Positions 1 to 7,958 of a stretch of DNA of 64,000 bases are shown here, in pieces. Position numbers and translations under genes: made by a program. Position 1 is the first letter of the stretch. Every line of letters starts with the position of its first letter. Source of the stretch: Methanocella_A sp964548585. Its GTDB lineage: Archaea; Halobacteriota; Methanocellia; Methanocellales; Methanocellaceae. The stretch is taken from the NCBI GenBank assembly GCA_964548585.1, contig CAZJRS010000005.1:1-64000 (forward strand). The letters are read 5' to 3'. The notes beneath the pieces were generated by a model. The model saw only the letters and a list, made by a program, of their open reading frames with translations. It made no database searches and had not been told where the DNA came from.

Positions 1-1
1 C

Positions 2-700
2 CCCTGTATCGCTAAACCCATCGTGGGGGGAGGGGGTCATAAAAACTATAAAGTGCTGAACGAATCGATGCTGCCCCCCGAAGAGGAGTACTTCCTGCAA
101 GAGCTGGTCACAGGCATGCCGCTGAGCGTTTGCGTGCTATCGACAGGCAGTGAGGCAATGCCAGTGAGCGTCAACGAGATCCTGGTAGGTAAAAAGTGGC
201 TCGGAGTAGAGCCTGGATACACCTATTGCGGAAATGTGACACCATACATCACACGATTCAAAGACCAGATGTATGATATTGCCCGAAAGCTGATACCGGC
301 GCTGGGCCTTGTAGGTACTAACGGTATCGACTTTATTGTAAACAAGGACGGCCCCAAAGTATTGGAGATCAACCCCCGGTTCCAGGGGAGCCTGGATGCA
401 GTGGAGATGGCCACCGGAGAAAACCTGTTCCAGGCACACGTAGATTCCATCAACGGCAAGCTCAGGCCGTTCAAGGTCAAACAGTACGGCTACAGGGCAA
501 TCCAGTTTGCCGGGCAGACGTTGAGAGTAACCCAGGACCTGTCGAGCCCTCATACCGCGGATATCCCCCCGGTAGGCACAATCATCGAGAAGGGCAATGC
601 GGTAATCTCAATCAAGGGCCATGGCCAGACACGGGGCGAAGCTTCAGCCATGGTCAGGAGCACAATCCGCAGGATCAGGAAAGGCCTGGAAACTGTGTGA
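2..700 (+). CDS. ATP-grasp family protein, C-terminal part (5' end outside the window)
   Basis: The reading frame is open from base 2 and enters the window inside the ATP-grasp fold: the residues AKPIVGGGGHKN match the ATP-binding lysine and glycine loop. A GTG at 23 lies inside this motif and is not a credible start. The later segment VLEINPRFQGSLDAVE is the metal-binding Glu/Asn strand of ATP-grasp enzymes, in the form seen in the archaeal group annotated as predicted ATP-dependent carboligases (COG2232). Such enzymes join a carboxylate to an amine or thiol through an acyl-phosphate; the substrate here is unknown. The C-terminal 60 residues form a separate small domain. The gene ends 108 bp before tfe, which has its own promoter. 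Confidence 0.8.
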   Translation, partial: PCIAKPIVGGGGHKNYKVLNESMLPPEEEYFLQELVTGMPLSVCVLSTGSEAMPVSVNEILVGKKWLGVEPGYTYCGNVTPYITRFKDQMYDIARKLIPALGLVGTNGIDFIVNKDGPKVLEINPRFQGSLDAVEMATGENLFQAHVDSINGKLRPFKVKQYGYRAIQFAGQTLRVTQDLSSPHTADIPPVGTIIEKGNAVISIKGHGQTRGEASAMVRSTIRRIRKGLETV

Positions 701-730
701 CATGCCCCGGAACCTTCACGGGCACAGATA

Positions 731-750
731 ACTTTTATATCTTTATATCA
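731..750 (+). promoter_or_regulatory. TATA-box region for tfe
   Basis: Two overlapping AT-rich boxes, CTTTTATATC and TTTATATC, lie 60-75 bp ahead of the tfe start. They resemble the archaeal TATA element and imply a short leader that carries the ribosome binding site AAAGGTGA. Confidence 0.45.
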
Positions 751-808
751 GGACTATACTATAAGAAAAAGTTCCAATCATTCAATCTATCTTATCAAAG
801 GTGAAATT

Positions 809-1324
809 GTGTCAGCTCTGGATAACAAGGCAGTGAGAGGCTACATCCACAAGCTAGTCGGCGACGATGGCATGCAGGTTGTGGAAAAGATGATCGAAAA
901 AGTCCCGGACCAGGAGGTCACAGATGAGCAGGTAGCCCAGCTCAGTGGCGTTAACCTGAACCTGGTGAGGAAAACATTGTATATCCTCTACGAAAACCAC
1001 CTGGCGATGTACCGCAGGGAGCGAGACAAGGACAGTGGCTGGCTGACGTATTTGTGGAAGCTGGACCTGGAAAACTCAGTGCACATGCTCAGGAACGAGG
1101 CCCGAAAGCTGATAAAAAAGCTGGAAAGGCGCCTGAACTTTGAGAGCAACGAGTTCTTTGTATGCCAGGAACAACCGCCCCACCGGATATTGTTCGACTT
1201 TGCCGTGGAGACGAACTTCGTCTGCCCGGTAGATGAGAGCCCGCTGATGCACTGTGACAACACCAAGGAAATTCAGGCACTGCGGACCCGGATCGACGAA
1301 CTGAAAAAGATCATCGTCCTATAA
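809..1324 (+). CDS. tfe: Transcription initiation factor E, alpha subunit (TFE)
   Basis: TFE helps RNA polymerase open promoter DNA and stabilises the open complex; it is the archaeal counterpart of TFIIE-alpha. Residues 1-90 form the winged helix, with the conserved pattern VNLNLVRKTLYILYENHLA. A charged helix (about 90-112) leads to the C-terminal region. The GTG start is preceded by a good Shine-Dalgarno sequence (AAAGGTGA), so GTG at 809 is preferred. Oddly, the C-terminal zinc ribbon is degenerate. Of the four expected cysteines only C119 and C139 remain; the partners in each CxxC pair are Q122 and D142, so zinc is unlikely to bind in the usual way. The stop codon overlaps the next start by one base, so the two genes are co-transcribed. 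Confidence 0.9.
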   Translation: MSALDNKAVRGYIHKLVGDDGMQVVEKMIEKVPDQEVTDEQVAQLSGVNLNLVRKTLYILYENHLAMYRRERDKDSGWLTYLWKLDLENSVHMLRNEARKLIKKLERRLNFESNEFFVCQEQPPHRILFDFAVETNFVCPVDESPLMHCDNTKEIQALRTRIDELKKIIVL

Positions 1325-1992
1325 TGAAGCCCGGTGAAGCCCAAGCCCTGTTGAAAAAATACCGCGCCCACAAGAGCGTAATCGAGCACGTCAAGGCAGT
1401 GCGAGATTACGCCATGGATCTTGCGAATAAAACAGAGTGCGATCGCGAGCTGGTAGAGGTCGGTGCGATTTTACACGACATCGGAAGATGTAAGACCCAC
1501 ACAATTGACCACGCGATCGTCGGTGCAAAAATCCTCCGGGAAGAAGGCGTTGACGAGAGGATTGTCAGGATTGTCGAGAGACACGTAGGAGCAGGTATTA
1601 CCCGGGCAGAAGCTGAAAAACTAGGGCTCCCGCCCGCAGATTACCTGCCGGAGACCATCGAAGAGAAAATCGTCTGCCAGGCAGACAACCTGATCGGAAA
1701 CAAAGAGCGTATCACCATCCACGAGGCGATTGATACAGCAAAGGACAAATGGTCACCCGCAGGTGTAAACAGGCTGATACAGCTCCAGTTTGAAGTGTTC
1801 AGGCCACACGAGGCGGTTTTAACAGAAAAGACGTGTAATGATGAAATGATCGAAGGAGCGATCGGAGAAATGGACCTCCTATATAAAAAACGTATAGAAA
1901 ACGACAAATGCATTCTGACACTATATGGTAAGGATGCGGAAAAAGCCGTTAAAATTTTGAAAAAGCTAATGCATCGCCACAGCAGTGACTAA
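1324..1992 (+). CDS. HD-domain phosphohydrolase (archaeal TIGR00295-like)
   Basis: This is a 222-residue HD superfamily protein. The metal-binding motif is seen as AILHDIGR (the HD pair) with a downstream histidine in VERHVGAG and a late aspartate in QADNLIG. Proteins of this archaeal group are usually annotated as HDIG-domain proteins; a nucleotide or phosphate-ester hydrolase activity is likely but the substrate is unknown. Its start overlaps the tfe stop (TAATG), showing translational coupling. The last ~40 residues, rich in Lys, may form a separate helical tail. Confidence 0.82.
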   Translation: MKPGEAQALLKKYRAHKSVIEHVKAVRDYAMDLANKTECDRELVEVGAILHDIGRCKTHTIDHAIVGAKILREEGVDERIVRIVERHVGAGITRAEAEKLGLPPADYLPETIEEKIVCQADNLIGNKERITIHEAIDTAKDKWSPAGVNRLIQLQFEVFRPHEAVLTEKTCNDEMIEGAIGEMDLLYKKRIENDKCILTLYGKDAEKAVKILKKLMHRHSSD

Positions 1993-2007
1993 ACTCACCC
2001 GGGATGC

Positions 2008-2328
2008 CTAGCACTTCGTCGGATATTTCTTGAGATCAGACACCCAGCCCTCGGTCAGGGAATTGTTATATACGACCGTGGCGAGGTAGGATGTCTCATC
2101 CATGTCAAAGACAATATCCTGCGTCTTTCGATCACCCTCGTTCTGGATGGGTACGATGCGCTTGATACTATCCTTCCCCGCGATCCTGCGTATCCGGTCC
2201 ACGATAGAATCCCTCACCTCAAACCGCCCCTCCCCGGACGGCTGATCTGGCGCTGGCTTCGTATGCTTGATCTGCACCTGGATTTTCTCGATCGCTTCAA
2301 GTCTCCCCTGCATACTAATCTGAGTCAA
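2008..2328 (-). CDS. Hypothetical protein
   Basis: A 106-residue soluble protein convergent with the HD gene. No signal peptide or membrane segment is visible. The N-terminal half is charged (EAIEKIQVQIKHTK) and the C-terminal half looks like alternating strands (DIVFDMDETSYLATVVYNN). I do not recognise a family. An internal ATG at 2313 is a possible alternative start. Confidence 0.5.
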   Translation of the reverse strand: MTQISMQGRLEAIEKIQVQIKHTKPAPDQPSGEGRFEVRDSIVDRIRRIAGKDSIKRIVPIQNEGDRKTQDIVFDMDETSYLATVVYNNSLTEGWVSDLKKYPTKC

Positions 2329-2864
2329 TATTGACCGGGTATGACATTAAAGTTCACCGCGATATTGTCGTGAAGCAAAGGAAAATACCGCAAATAGGGA
2401 TGTTCTGAAGGCGAGGCACAGGCAATTACTCTTTAAGCGACAAGTGCCAGAGAAGCCTATTGAAAATTCTTGTTAGTATCGTGTGGGTAATCGGATAACC
2501 AGTATCCCCGTGGTATGAGTATCATTGTTTATACCGTAGTGTGAGCCTTGTATAGGTTTATGGTGTGTAGCACAAAAACTCGTTTATGAAAAATGGGTTT
2601 TTCAAATAGAGGCCATGAAAAATTAAAGGTTGGCCCTGTGTTGGTTGAAATACCGCCAAGACCAATGATATCGGATCGTAATCCAAGATAAAAAAGTCCT
2701 TGGCGTTCTTGGCCCCTTGGCGAGCTTGGCGGCAATTCAACCATAGCCAAAACAACCACTTTTTCACAGGACAAAAAAAGTTCCGTCAAGTGACACGAAT
2801 GGCACCAAATCAAAACACGGGTAGTGATAGCGCCTGCGGTCACCATACTGAGTTAAAGTGAAAA
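2329..2864. other. Gene-free stretch with an inverted-repeat element
   Basis: About 0.54 kb between two minus-strand genes. Open frames here have poor composition and cross the inverted repeat described separately (2641-2744). The remainder is AT-rich and I see no RNA gene. Confidence 0.5.
2641..2744. repeat. Imperfect inverted repeat with CTTGGCG motifs
   Basis: The arms 2641-2660 and 2725-2744 are inverted copies matching at 17 of 20 positions. Each arm carries a CTTGGCGG core, and two more CTTGGCG-like copies occur between them (2694-2724). The structure suggests a small palindromic dispersed element (MITE- or REP-like) or an RNA that folds into a long hairpin. Copy number in the genome cannot be judged from one window. 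Confidence 0.5.
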
Positions 2865-3368
2865 CTATTGGATAGTAACGCTTCTGATGCCCCTCAGCTT
2901 CTTCAGATCACTGACCAGTTCGCCGGGGATTGTATCGTTAGTGATGAGCGTCATCGCAGGGTCGTCGGTGAAGAAAGGATCATCGGTCACAGCCTGCCTG
3001 ATGCTCAAGTGATGTTTAGCCACTACCCAGGTGACCTCGCTGATGATGCCGACGTTCTGCGCATTATCGACCCGGATGATGATGACTCCCAGACCCAGCA
3101 AAGGTGCAACGTCTTTCAGCGAAGCAATGGAGCGAATATTCAGAAAAACCCGCCGCAGCGTATCATCATTCAGGATCAACTCGGTGGTCGCGTCTACCAC
3201 CCTACGGTCGACGCCTGCTTCTTTGGCAATCTGAGTATGAGGAATATCGATCTTGCCCGAAACAACATGACCTTCGGCGTTGACCTGAAAGCCCCGCTCC
3301 AACAGAAGGCGGATAACCTTCTCCTGCGAAGGCATGCCCTTAAATTTATCGACGATTTCGCTCCACAT
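2865..3368 (-). CDS. HTH-ACT regulator of amino-acid metabolism (COG2150-like)
   Basis: The N-terminal 75 residues hold a helix-turn-helix (HTQIAKEAGVDRRVVDATTELIL). The C-terminal 80 residues look like an ACT fold, the small-molecule binding domain of many amino-acid-responsive proteins (GLGVIIIRVDNAQNVGIIS followed by two more strand/helix units). This arrangement matches the archaeal family annotated as regulators of amino acid metabolism with an ACT domain. The likely role is ligand-dependent transcription control; the ligand is not evident. It is divergent from the secreted protein at 3536. Confidence 0.78.
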   Translation of the reverse strand: MWSEIVDKFKGMPSQEKVIRLLLERGFQVNAEGHVVSGKIDIPHTQIAKEAGVDRRVVDATTELILNDDTLRRVFLNIRSIASLKDVAPLLGLGVIIIRVDNAQNVGIISEVTWVVAKHHLSIRQAVTDDPFFTDDPAMTLITNDTIPGELVSDLKKLRGIRSVTIQ

Positions 3369-3535
3369 ACCACATCATAATTACAGCGCATAGGTAATAA
3401 GTATAGTGTTGTTTTGAAGAAGCGAATATAAAACCAATGGGAATTCAAGAGACACCTCCCCAAAACCAGTCCTTCGTACAACATAAAATATTACTTATAT
3501 TATAAATTTAAATATAATACTGGATTGTGGCAGTC

Positions 3536-4204
3536 ATGGGTTCAAGAAAAAATGTGCTTACACAGATAGTGGCAACGCTGACATTGGTCGCGTTGATCGC
3601 GGTATTCACAGGACTGTTCATCGGAGACAGCGACCTTGCAGCAGCTTCGCCGATAGAGGCGATGGCACATGTGACAATGGATCAAAATTCGGCAAGCGAT
3701 ACTATCCAGACAGGCAGTAACGGAGCCATACCAGGACCGACAGCACCAGCGATGTCCGCAGCAGCGTCAGCGCCCAAACAAGCATCAGAAGCAAAACCCC
3801 AGATCAAGTATAATACTATCACAGACAGGTCAGATACCATGAACAGGCACCCGGTTTTAATGGATAACTCCAGCGCCCATAATGCATCAGTCAGCGAGCT
3901 CACCGAGTTCTTGAAAAACGATGACACAGTCAAGAATAAGTACGACAATCCCAACTACACCTGCGCTAACTTTGTCACAGATCTGCAGCATAATGCGGAG
4001 AGCATAGGGATCAACGGCGGATACGCGGGGATGAACTTTGTGGGAAAAGAGGATGGGCACGCTATTAATGTGTTTCCGACTACTGATGATGGGTTGGTGT
4101 ATGTGGATGCTACGGCGGGGAAATTGATTGTTACTAAGAATTTGAGGGAGGGGATGAAATATTATAATATGGGGACTATAGCGGAGTTGAGTTTGTACTT
4201 TTAA
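3536..4204 (+). CDS. Secreted protein with a Cys/His C-terminal domain (transglutaminase/NlpC-like fold possible)
   Basis: An N-terminal hydrophobic segment (residues ~12-35) is a signal peptide or anchor. A Ser/Ala/Pro-rich linker follows, and a ~95-residue C-terminal domain has a cysteine in the context NYTCANFVTDL and a histidine in DGHAINVF, followed by VYVDAT. A Cys-His-Asp/Asn arrangement in this order is typical of papain-like and transglutaminase-like folds; assignment to either is inference. A TATA-like box (TTTAAATA, 3508-3515) lies about 25 nt before ATG 3536, supporting a leaderless start there and not at GTG 3527. The last ~55 codons (from ~4040) use G/T-ending codons much more than the rest of the gene. 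Confidence 0.65.
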   Translation: MGSRKNVLTQIVATLTLVALIAVFTGLFIGDSDLAAASPIEAMAHVTMDQNSASDTIQTGSNGAIPGPTAPAMSAAASAPKQASEAKPQIKYNTITDRSDTMNRHPVLMDNSSAHNASVSELTEFLKNDDTVKNKYDNPNYTCANFVTDLQHNAESIGINGGYAGMNFVGKEDGHAINVFPTTDDGLVYVDATAGKLIVTKNLREGMKYYNMGTIAELSLYF

Positions 4205-4219
4205 AACCGATCTTTAAAA

Positions 4220-4549
4220 CAAGAGCAAGTAGCGAGCCCGCCTTTGGGTCGTCGTTACCGCACATGATAGGTTATCCTGCCCCTTTCCTCGGACCCGTGA
4301 CCCTGCAAGCGTCAGTTGTCCACGGTTAGCATGCTCCCTTCCGGGCCTGTGCCGGTCCCCGCAATCAAGGCAGTCGACGTGCTTTCCAGCACGGCGATTT
4401 ACCACCGCTAACCCAGCAGGACGGATCTTCAACGTAGAGAAAGCAAGGCCTTCATGCGTCAGAAAACGCCTTCTTTAGGCTTCGTCCTCCGCATGCCGAC
4501 GATTTCGGATTATAGGTGACGCCGAATCACCCGGACTAGCTCGCCAACT
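4220..4549 (-). ncRNA. ffs: Signal recognition particle RNA (archaeal 7S/SRP RNA)
   Basis: Read on the minus strand, the 5' part carries the Alu-domain element CCGGGTGATTCGGCGTCACC and the distal S-domain shows the hallmark GGCCCGGAAGGGAGCA tetraloop/SRP54-binding loop. The ends can pair: GCGAGC near 4541-4546 with GCTCGC near 4232-4237. Length (~330 nt) is a little above the usual archaeal ~300-310 nt, so the exact ends are uncertain by 10-15 nt. With SRP54 and SRP19 it targets membrane and secreted proteins to SecY. A short open frame inside it has no significance. Confidence 0.93.
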
Positions 4550-4566
4550 CATAGTTACACATCCGC

Positions 4567-4580
4567 GGCAATAAACTTTT
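4567..4580 (-). promoter_or_regulatory. TATA box for SRP RNA
   Basis: On the minus strand the sequence AAAGTTTATTGCC lies about 25 nt ahead of the inferred SRP RNA 5' end, the correct distance for an archaeal TATA element. Confidence 0.45.
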
Positions 4581-4599
4581 TGCATGATCAGGAGGTAAT

Positions 4600-4872
4600 A
4601 TGTCTAATGGTGATCACATGGCAGATGATAACATAGAGGCCATTGTCGGCTATATCAGCGGCAACGCCAGGCGAAAACAAGTCGTGGAAGCGCTGAGCAA
4701 GGGTGCCGAAGATATGCAGGCACTGGCAAAGCTGACTCGTATCCCACGGCTCTCCCTCGATAAGATGATGGAAGAGATGGCCGGGAAAGAAATCGTGAAA
4801 AAGGAGAATAATGGCTTCAAGCTCACCAGTGTCGGGGAGCAGGCTGCCACAATTATGAAGTCATTCCGCTAA
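4600..4872 (+). CDS. Small winged-helix transcriptional regulator
   Basis: A 90-residue protein made almost only of a winged helix: RRKQVVEALSKG, then the recognition-helix region LTRIPRLSLDKMMEEMAG and a short wing (KENNGFKLTSVGE). It resembles archaeal ArsR/MarR-like single-domain regulators. A strong Shine-Dalgarno sequence (CAGGAGGTAAT) fixes the start at 4600 rather than at the in-frame ATG 4618. It stands alone and its target is unknown. Confidence 0.75.
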   Translation: MSNGDHMADDNIEAIVGYISGNARRKQVVEALSKGAEDMQALAKLTRIPRLSLDKMMEEMAGKEIVKKENNGFKLTSVGEQAATIMKSFR

Positions 4873-4875
4873 AAA

Positions 4876-4896
4876 GATCGGCTTTACACGCCGATC
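4876..4896 (+). terminator. Hairpin terminator
   Basis: Perfect 7-bp arms (GATCGGC and GCCGATC) with a 7-nt loop begin 4 nt after the stop codon of the regulator, followed by a T-rich stretch (AATTTACTTTT). Confidence 0.6.
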
Positions 4897-5085
4897 AATT
4901 TACTTTTAGGCCCCGACGCTCTTTTAGTTCAGTAATTATACATTTGGTTCAAAAAAACTATAATACAGGCGATCAGATTCCATTTTAGCTATTAAACTGC
5001 ATTTCCATGACAGACAAACAGACAGACCGACAGTTGACTGTATATTACCAGTACTGACGGCAGCGCAATGCGAGGATTATTGATT

Positions 5086-6372
5086 ATGGCAAATAACGAA
5101 GGGCTTCAGGTTGTGGTTTTTCGCGCGGGAGAATCCGAGTACTGCGCGGACATCAGGGACGTGAGGGAGATCATCCGGCTTGACAGCATTACGAACCTGC
5201 CCGGGTCCGGAGGCCGCGTCGAGGGCATCATTAACGTTCGCGGTGAGATCATACCGCTCATCGCCCTGCGAAGCCTGACGGACATACCCCGGCGGGAAAC
5301 AGATAATGAAACCCGGGTGCTGATCGTCGATCACAAACCGGCGTTCGGCCTGATCGTCGATATGGTGGGCGAGGTGAAAAACGTGCCGAGAGATGCGGTC
5401 GTACCGCTGCCAGCTATAATTAAGGACCGGATTAACAGCGACCTGTTTACCGGAGTAGGGAAACTCCCTGACCGGATACTAATCATCGTAGACCTCAAGA
5501 AAGTCATCGTCAAAGACAACGGCCAAATGGATAGATCAAAGATCGACACAGCTTCCGCCCCTGAAGAGGAGACCAGAGAAATGACAGACGAAAGTAACGC
5601 AATAGCGGTATCACCCAGGATTGATACGACAATATCGCCGCAGATAACCGAAGCAAGTCCGGTACCCGTTGCATCAGAGAGTAGCCAGCCTGAAGTATGT
5701 ACAGGATCTGTTATACCCGCAAAGCCGGCCGAGCCAACCATCGAGGTCCTGGTGAAAGACCAGCGCCTGACCGATATCCACCTTGACGCCCTGCGAGAGG
5801 TCGGCAACATCGGCACCTCTCATGCGGCAACGTCCCTGTCCACACTGGTTGGCAGCCCGATTAATATCACCGTGCCCAGCATCAAACTGGTGCCGATCAA
5901 CAATGTCGCAGGTATCCTGAACGAAGCGAAAGTGGTCGGACTACTACTGGAGATTAAAAACGACGAGTATGCGGCGGGTTTCCTGTACAACCTGTTCCCC
6001 GAGTCAAGCGCACTGAGAATTGTCGACAGGCTGATGGGGCTGGATTCCGGCACCACGAGGGAACTGGATGAGATGGGCCAGTCCGCTATCATGGAAGTAG
6101 GAAACATCATCAGCTCGTCTTTCTGCGACGCAGTGGCAGATCTCCTCGGGGTCCCGCTGCTTCCGACACCGCCGAACTACGTGTGTGACATGGCCGACTC
6201 GATACTCCAGAGCACGCTCATCGAGATCAGTATGATGACGGACGATGCGATCATCTTCCGTACGGACCTGGCGGACGACGATCACATCTTCGAGGGCTAT
6301 GTACTATACTTCCCCAACCCGGATACGCTGGATAAGATATTACACATCATCGATACCAAGCTGAGCGGATGA
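5086..6372 (+). CDS. CheW–CheC fusion chemotaxis protein
   Basis: Residues ~1-150 form a CheW domain, which couples receptors to the CheA kinase (GIINVRGEIIPLIALR is the characteristic core). A ~70-residue polar linker follows. The C-terminal ~200 residues form a CheC domain, which removes phosphate from CheY-P. Both phosphatase signatures are intact: DALREVGN and SAIMEVGN, each matching (D/S)xxxExxN and each followed by proline after 22 residues. The two functions are normally separate proteins. ATG 5086 with GAGG upstream is preferred to ATG 5068. No other che or flagellar genes are in the window. Confidence 0.88.
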   Translation: MANNEGLQVVVFRAGESEYCADIRDVREIIRLDSITNLPGSGGRVEGIINVRGEIIPLIALRSLTDIPRRETDNETRVLIVDHKPAFGLIVDMVGEVKNVPRDAVVPLPAIIKDRINSDLFTGVGKLPDRILIIVDLKKVIVKDNGQMDRSKIDTASAPEEETREMTDESNAIAVSPRIDTTISPQITEASPVPVASESSQPEVCTGSVIPAKPAEPTIEVLVKDQRLTDIHLDALREVGNIGTSHAATSLSTLVGSPINITVPSIKLVPINNVAGILNEAKVVGLLLEIKNDEYAAGFLYNLFPESSALRIVDRLMGLDSGTTRELDEMGQSAIMEVGNIISSSFCDAVADLLGVPLLPTPPNYVCDMADSILQSTLIEISMMTDDAIIFRTDLADDDHIFEGYVLYFPNPDTLDKILHIIDTKLSG

Positions 6373-6415
6373 CGCTAAGGCGTCATATAAATACCATTAC
6401 GCATATTTATTTTTC

Positions 6416-7084
6416 ATGAAATTCGAGGGGATCAGCGAAAAGTTTCCCGGGCTTTGCGTGGCAGAGGGCATCATCAGAGACCTGGAAATCTCGCCTGTGG
6501 CTGAAAGCCTGGAGAGGTTTAAGCCAGAGGTTGCTAACCAGATCCGATCATCGTACAGCCTCGATACGGTGAAAGATGATCCGGGGTTCAGGGCTTATCG
6601 CAACTTCTTCTGGAGCGTCGGAATAGATCCGACCAAAACCCGGCCGGCATCTGAAGCGCTGGTTAGACGGTTACTGGCGGGAAACCCTTTGCCCACGATA
6701 AATACCGCTGTCGACGCGTATAACCTCGCGTCAGCCTCTCATGGAGTTCCTGTCGCCGCTTTCGATGCGGACCTGCTGCGCGGGCATCTCACGATGAGGT
6801 TTGCCAGAGAAGGCGAAAAGTTTCTGGGAATCGGCATGAAGGAGCCCGTACAATTGAAGCCGAACCAGGTGATCCTCTGTGATGAAGCGGATATCATTGC
6901 CGTATACCCTTACAGGGATTCCGACGTTACGAAAGTGACGCTGGCAACTAAAAAGATGCATGTAATAGCGTGCGGAGTCCCCGGAGTCAGCCAGGACCGG
7001 GTACTGGACGCCTACAATGCCTGTGCAAGCTACCTGAAAAGATATTGCCAGGGATGCTCCGAGGAGCCTTCGCTGTACCCTTAG
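6416..7084 (+). CDS. B3/B4 tRNA-editing-domain protein (COG3382-like)
   Basis: A free-standing 222-residue protein of the B3/B4 fold, which in phenylalanyl-tRNA synthetase beta chain edits mischarged tRNA. The core YRNFFWSVGIDPTKTRPASEALVRR and the central PLPTINTAVDAYNLAS are typical of the free-standing family. Its likely role is amino-acid or aminoacyl-tRNA binding or hydrolysis; the substrate is not known. A TATA box (ATATAAAT at 6384-6391) about 25-30 nt before ATG suggests a leaderless transcript. Confidence 0.82.
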   Translation: MKFEGISEKFPGLCVAEGIIRDLEISPVAESLERFKPEVANQIRSSYSLDTVKDDPGFRAYRNFFWSVGIDPTKTRPASEALVRRLLAGNPLPTINTAVDAYNLASASHGVPVAAFDADLLRGHLTMRFAREGEKFLGIGMKEPVQLKPNQVILCDEADIIAVYPYRDSDVTKVTLATKKMHVIACGVPGVSQDRVLDAYNACASYLKRYCQGCSEEPSLYP

Positions 7085-7088
7085 GCAG

Positions 7089-7358
7089 TTACCTGGCTTC
7101 AGCTGACTCGGCGGTTCGGCCTTCTTCACTACTGAGCGTCTTTTCGATCTCGGCCGGGTTGAAGCCTACCACGAGTTTTTCACCGTAGACAAGCAAAGGC
7201 GTTGCCCGGACCTTGTACTTGTGGATCAGCTCGTCCATCGCAGCGCGATCTTTGGTGATATCTTTGTCCTCGAACTTGACGTTGCGCTTCTGCAGGTACT
7301 CCTTCAGCTGGTTACAATAGCCACATTGTGGCTGCGTGTAAATTTTTATGTCAGGCAT
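7089..7358 (-). CDS. Glutaredoxin-like / NrdH-type thiol oxidoreductase
   Basis: An 89-residue thioredoxin-fold protein with the active-site CGYC in the context YTQPQCGYCNQLKEYL, a cis-proline site (VRATPLLVYG) and a C-terminal glycine turn (VVGFNPAEI). It should carry out dithiol redox reactions in the cytoplasm with an unidentified reductase. The ATG at 7358 is a better start than the upstream TTG at 7370. The C-terminal Glu/Ala tail is not conserved in the fold. It is convergent with the B3/B4 gene, only 4 bp away. Confidence 0.85.
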   Translation of the reverse strand: MPDIKIYTQPQCGYCNQLKEYLQKRNVKFEDKDITKDRAAMDELIHKYKVRATPLLVYGEKLVVGFNPAEIEKTLSSEEGRTAESAEAR

Positions 7359-7538
7359 GATCAAAACCAATAAAACTGCCGGTTTTGTGCGTATATAGGA
7401 TGGCGCGGAAATAAACGGTATAAGTAATATGGACAGAAGATCATAGAGCCCGGGATTAATATAGTGCGTAAGCGATTAGTAATGACCAATATGTTTTTGT
7501 ATATAGATTGAGTATTAGCGATTGAAGGGGTATTCGAG

Positions 7539-7820
7539 ATGGAATCGACTAAAACGACAGAAAACAGAAGCCTCATCGAAAAGGAAGCAGAATATATTGT
7601 CCAGTACGTGAGAAGCTTCCAGGTACATACCGGTAAAGATGAGACAGCCCTTACAGAAATATTATCAATGCTTAACAACCTTCATGCAGCCATTGATCGT
7701 ATCGAAGAATCTCACCAGCGGCGCATTATTCTGATGGAGGAGATGAGGAAAACCGTCAGCGCCATGGAAGACGAGCAAAGGCAGTTTGTCGAGAAGCACA
7801 AGAATGTTGCAAGTAATTAG
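7539..7820 (+). CDS. Small coiled-coil protein, unknown function
   Basis: A 93-residue charged, fully helical protein. Heptad-like spacing over residues ~10-85 (LTEILSMLNNLHAAIDRIEE, then MEEMRKTVSAMEDEQRQF) suggests a coiled coil. No membrane segment or catalytic motif. TATA-like sequence (TTGTATATAG) lies ~40 nt upstream. Not recognised. Confidence 0.6.
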   Translation: MESTKTTENRSLIEKEAEYIVQYVRSFQVHTGKDETALTEILSMLNNLHAAIDRIEESHQRRIILMEEMRKTVSAMEDEQRQFVEKHKNVASN

Positions 7821-7958
7821 CGACACCCTTCACCGATCATTTTTTAAAGAATGCCAGTTATCACCGGCCCGGTTTACCGTTTGATAAGTAAAAATCTCTA
7901 ATTATAAACTATATAGGCCAACTATTTAATGGTAAATCGTAGACTAATGGTGATATTC

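Noticed and set aside
2529..2846. A 105-codon minus-strand ORF
   Set aside because: It spans the inverted repeat and has cysteine/phenylalanine-rich random-looking composition.
4214..4432. A 72-codon ORF
   Set aside because: It lies within the SRP RNA gene, whose diagnostic motifs explain the sequence.
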